Below are positions 5,764 through 7,516 of a stretch of 7,516 nt of DNA, in pieces (the first letter of the stretch is position 1; each line of letters opens with the position of its first letter). This stretch comes from a bacterium Ga0077546 (GTDB lineage: Bacteria; Cyanobacteriota; Vampirovibrionia; Obscuribacterales; Obscuribacteraceae). The stretch covers positions 1 to 7,516 of the forward strand of contig LNEX01000049.1 in NCBI GenBank assembly GCA_001464165.1, read 5' to 3'. Position numbers and translations under genes: made by a program. The notes beneath the pieces are model-generated. The model was not told where the DNA came from. It ran no database searches and was given only the letters and a program-made list of their open reading frames with translations.

Positions 5764-7317
5764 ATGAAACAACCAAACTTTGAACTCAGCAAGATAATTG
5801 GCTGGGCCTTCATTGTTTGCTTTTGTATAGCCAATCTCTATTTTGGCTTTATGAGCGGCCAAACCGCCCTGAGCGACCCTGACACTTGCTGGCTGGTGGC
5901 TTTAGGCCAGCACATCTATCAACACGCTAGCCTTCCAGCTGTAGATCCCTTTTCATGGACATTGACTTCAGAACTCGCCGATAGACAGCCCTATATCGCC
6001 TACCAATGGCTCAGTGCCCTGATACTTGCGGCAATCAATAAAATCGGCGGGGCCAGCGCCCTTCTCTACTTTACCGCTATAACAATCGTCATTAGCTTCA
6101 TCATGGTGCCACTTGCCGCTGCCAAAGTTTTGCGCATTTCTCCACTGCTAGTGGCTTTAGCAGCCAGTGTAGCCATTAGCGCTGGCAGCTTTCACTTTCC
6201 CTGCCGCCCTGAAATTTTTTCATACTTTTTCCTCTCTGTGCTTATTGCCACCGTGGTTAAAATCGGTGAAAGCAAAGGTAATCTGCCGTTCTTTGCCTAC
6301 GGTTTTAGCGCTACATTGTTTTTTGCCATCTGGGCCAATCTTCACACCGGTTTTGTTATCGGCTTAATCGTACTGGCCGTGGCGTCACTAACAACTTGCC
6401 GACTGCCACTGTTGGCAAGCCTTCTTGGCGGTCTAGTGGGCAGCATGATCACTCCATATGGAGTAAATCTCTGGCAATATTTGCCCCATCTGTTTTTTTC
6501 GCAAGCAAATAAATACAACCTAGAACTGTTTCCGCTTACAGCCTATGAGCTTTGGTCTTTCGACTTCCTCGCCTTTGACATCATAGGCTTGACTCTATTA
6601 GTCGGTCTTATCTTAGATATAACGATGCAAGTTAATCACAAGATCAAGCATCAGAGATTTTCACCGCAAATATTCAACCATTTGCCATGGCTCATACTTT
6701 CTCTCACTAGTTTCTTTGTAGCACTGCAAAGCCGACGCATGGTGCCGTTTGCCGCCTTAACAGCCATGGGTTTTGTCTATCAATTTTTGATTACTCACAG
6801 AGAGTTCCTTTCTAAATGGAGTCAGGGGAGTCTACAAACCATCAAGCGTCGCTACTATTTGATTCCACTACTGCTAGCTATAATGGGCGTAAACACTGCC
6901 ATCTCACTATTTCAGGCTGCTTTACCCAGTAGTACATTTGGCTTCGTTGTGCCCAAAGCTGCTCTTGAATTAATCACTAAAACAAGGCCCGAAGGGAGGC
7001 TCCTCAACGATCCCCAATATGGTGACGTGATGGTTTTGGCTGACGGAGAGAAAGCCCAGGTATTCATAGATACACGCTTTGATGTCTACGGGGATAAAAT
7101 CACCCTAGACTACTGGCAAATGGCAAATTGTCATGGCCCTTGGCAAAAACTATTAGAGCAATATCAAATCGGCTGGGTATTCTTTCCGCCCAGGGCTCCA
7201 ATTGTCAGCAAGCTTGCTCACGATTCAGCCTGGCAAACAGTTTTCAAAGACGAGAACGCCGTAATTTTGGTCAAGCGCTCCAAGCAAAGTTCAGGGCAAT
7301 TTGAACAATTCAAATAA
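5764..7317 (+). CDS. Polytopic membrane protein, GT-C glycosyltransferase-like
   Basis: A 517-residue integral membrane protein with about 11-12 hydrophobic helices (near 10-30, 97-120, 127-141, 150-166, 175-192, 196-229, 265-288, 306-344 and 364-384) and a soluble C-terminal domain of about 125 residues. The first loop carries DPD (38-40) within SDPDTCW, followed by DPFSWT and YQWLSAL. An acidic motif in the first loop after helix 1 is typical of GT-C enzymes, which use polyprenyl-phosphate sugars. Other family-like features are CRPE (147-150), WANLHTGF (190-197), TPYG (230-233) and the tail motifs LLNDPQYGD and VFIDTRFDVYGD. Related proteins are usually annotated only as hypothetical membrane proteins or glycosyltransferases, so the substrate and even the activity are inferred. 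The ATG lies 16 bases after the redoxin stop with no strong Shine-Dalgarno, which fits translation from a shared message. The last codons lie in a 9-base repeat run shared with the next gene. Confidence 0.8.
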   Translation: MKQPNFELSKIIGWAFIVCFCIANLYFGFMSGQTALSDPDTCWLVALGQHIYQHASLPAVDPFSWTLTSELADRQPYIAYQWLSALILAAINKIGGASALLYFTAITIVISFIMVPLAAAKVLRISPLLVALAASVAISAGSFHFPCRPEIFSYFFLSVLIATVVKIGESKGNLPFFAYGFSATLFFAIWANLHTGFVIGLIVLAVASLTTCRLPLLASLLGGLVGSMITPYGVNLWQYLPHLFFSQANKYNLELFPLTAYELWSFDFLAFDIIGLTLLVGLILDITMQVNHKIKHQRFSPQIFNHLPWLILSLTSFFVALQSRRMVPFAALTAMGFVYQFLITHREFLSKWSQGSLQTIKRRYYLIPLLLAIMGVNTAISLFQAALPSSTFGFVVPKAALELITKTRPEGRLLNDPQYGDVMVLADGEKAQVFIDTRFDVYGDKITLDYWQMANCHGPWQKLLEQYQIGWVFFPPRAPIVSKLAHDSAWQTVFKDENAVILVKRSKQSSGQFEQFK

Positions 7318-7342
7318 TTCAAGCAATTCAGACAATTCCAAT
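7298..7342 (+). repeat. Five imperfect 9-bp tandem repeats across a gene boundary
   Basis: Five consecutive units start with AATT: AATTTGAAC, AATTCAAAT, AATTCAAGC, AATTCAGAC and AATTCCAAT. Two related units, GATCAAGAA and GATCAAGCC, follow at 7343-7360. The TAA stop of the GT-C-like gene (7315-7317) lies across units 2 and 3. In the overlapping frame the repeats encode an Asn/Ser-rich stretch. A unit of nine preserves frame, so slippage would change length rather than break either frame. Confidence 0.8.
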
Positions 7343-7516
7343 GATCAAGAAGATCAAGCCATAAAAAAGTCAGTCAATGGTTTTCCATGGCTCTATTGTT
7401 CACTTCTGTACAGCCTAGCTGTGACAGCAATATTTGCTGAAAAGATGTTGCATGGTGTTATTTTTGCGGCAGAAGATGGCCGGGTGCAAAACTATCCAGC
7501 TTTCGCCTCTCCTGGA
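7301..7516 (+). CDS. Partial CDS: putative membrane protein, 3' end beyond window
   Basis: An open frame (different from the GT-C-like gene) runs from after TAA 7262-7264 to the right edge. The likeliest start is TTG 7301, preceded by AGGG at 7293-7296, which would overlap the upstream gene by 17 bases. The visible 72 codons encode an Asn/Ser/Asp-rich N-terminus, a basic spot (IKKS), and a hydrophobic helix WLYCSLLYSLAVTAIFAE, then a loop with EDGRVQNYPAF. The other two plus frames hit stops at 7342 and 7438, and at 7362. It is probably the next gene of the operon and another membrane protein, but the family is not recognisable from this fragment. The start codon is uncertain; a downstream in-frame ATG within EKML would begin inside or after the helix. 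Confidence 0.6.
   Translation, partial: MNNSNNSSNSDNSNDQEDQAIKKSVNGFPWLYCSLLYSLAVTAIFAEKMLHGVIFAAEDGRVQNYPAFASPG

Overview
The window looks like chromosomal DNA from a bacterium of moderate GC content. It carries eukaryotic-like Ser/Thr kinases with extracytoplasmic leucine-rich-repeat-like domains, weak Shine-Dalgarno signals and a tRNA with no encoded CCA. My best guess is a Vampirovibrionia/Melainabacteria-type organism such as the Obscuribacterales, with a planctomycete-like lineage as the main alternative. That guess rests on gene style from memory, not on a search.

Layout. Positions 1-214 are non-coding upstream sequence. Positions 215-2503 hold an intact transmembrane Ser/Thr kinase of 762 residues: cytoplasmic kinase, one membrane helix, then an LRR-like domain probably outside the membrane. 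A 144-base gap follows, which may hold a decayed fragment of the same repeat domain. A second, homologous kinase unit occupies 2648-4775, but its reading frame is broken just before the membrane helix. The kinase half (2648-3766) and the membrane/LRR half (3621-4775) therefore lie in different frames that overlap. Directly after it, on the opposite strand, is a tRNA-Ala with anticodon CGC (4785-4857).

Downstream, a likely operon on the plus strand contains an exported thioredoxin-fold/redoxin protein (5079-5747), a polytopic GT-C-like membrane protein (5764-7317), and the start of another membrane protein that runs off the right edge (about 7301 onward). The last two genes overlap inside a run of 9-base imperfect repeats.

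The two kinases read as a tandem duplication of a sensor-kinase receptor. Near-identical DNA patches within a more diverged background suggest gene conversion. The second copy is either a recent pseudogene, a sequencing artefact, or a natural split into a free cytosolic kinase and a membrane-anchored LRR protein. The conserved ectodomain, with two invariant cysteines and a distinctive C-terminal motif, is the least explained part of the window.
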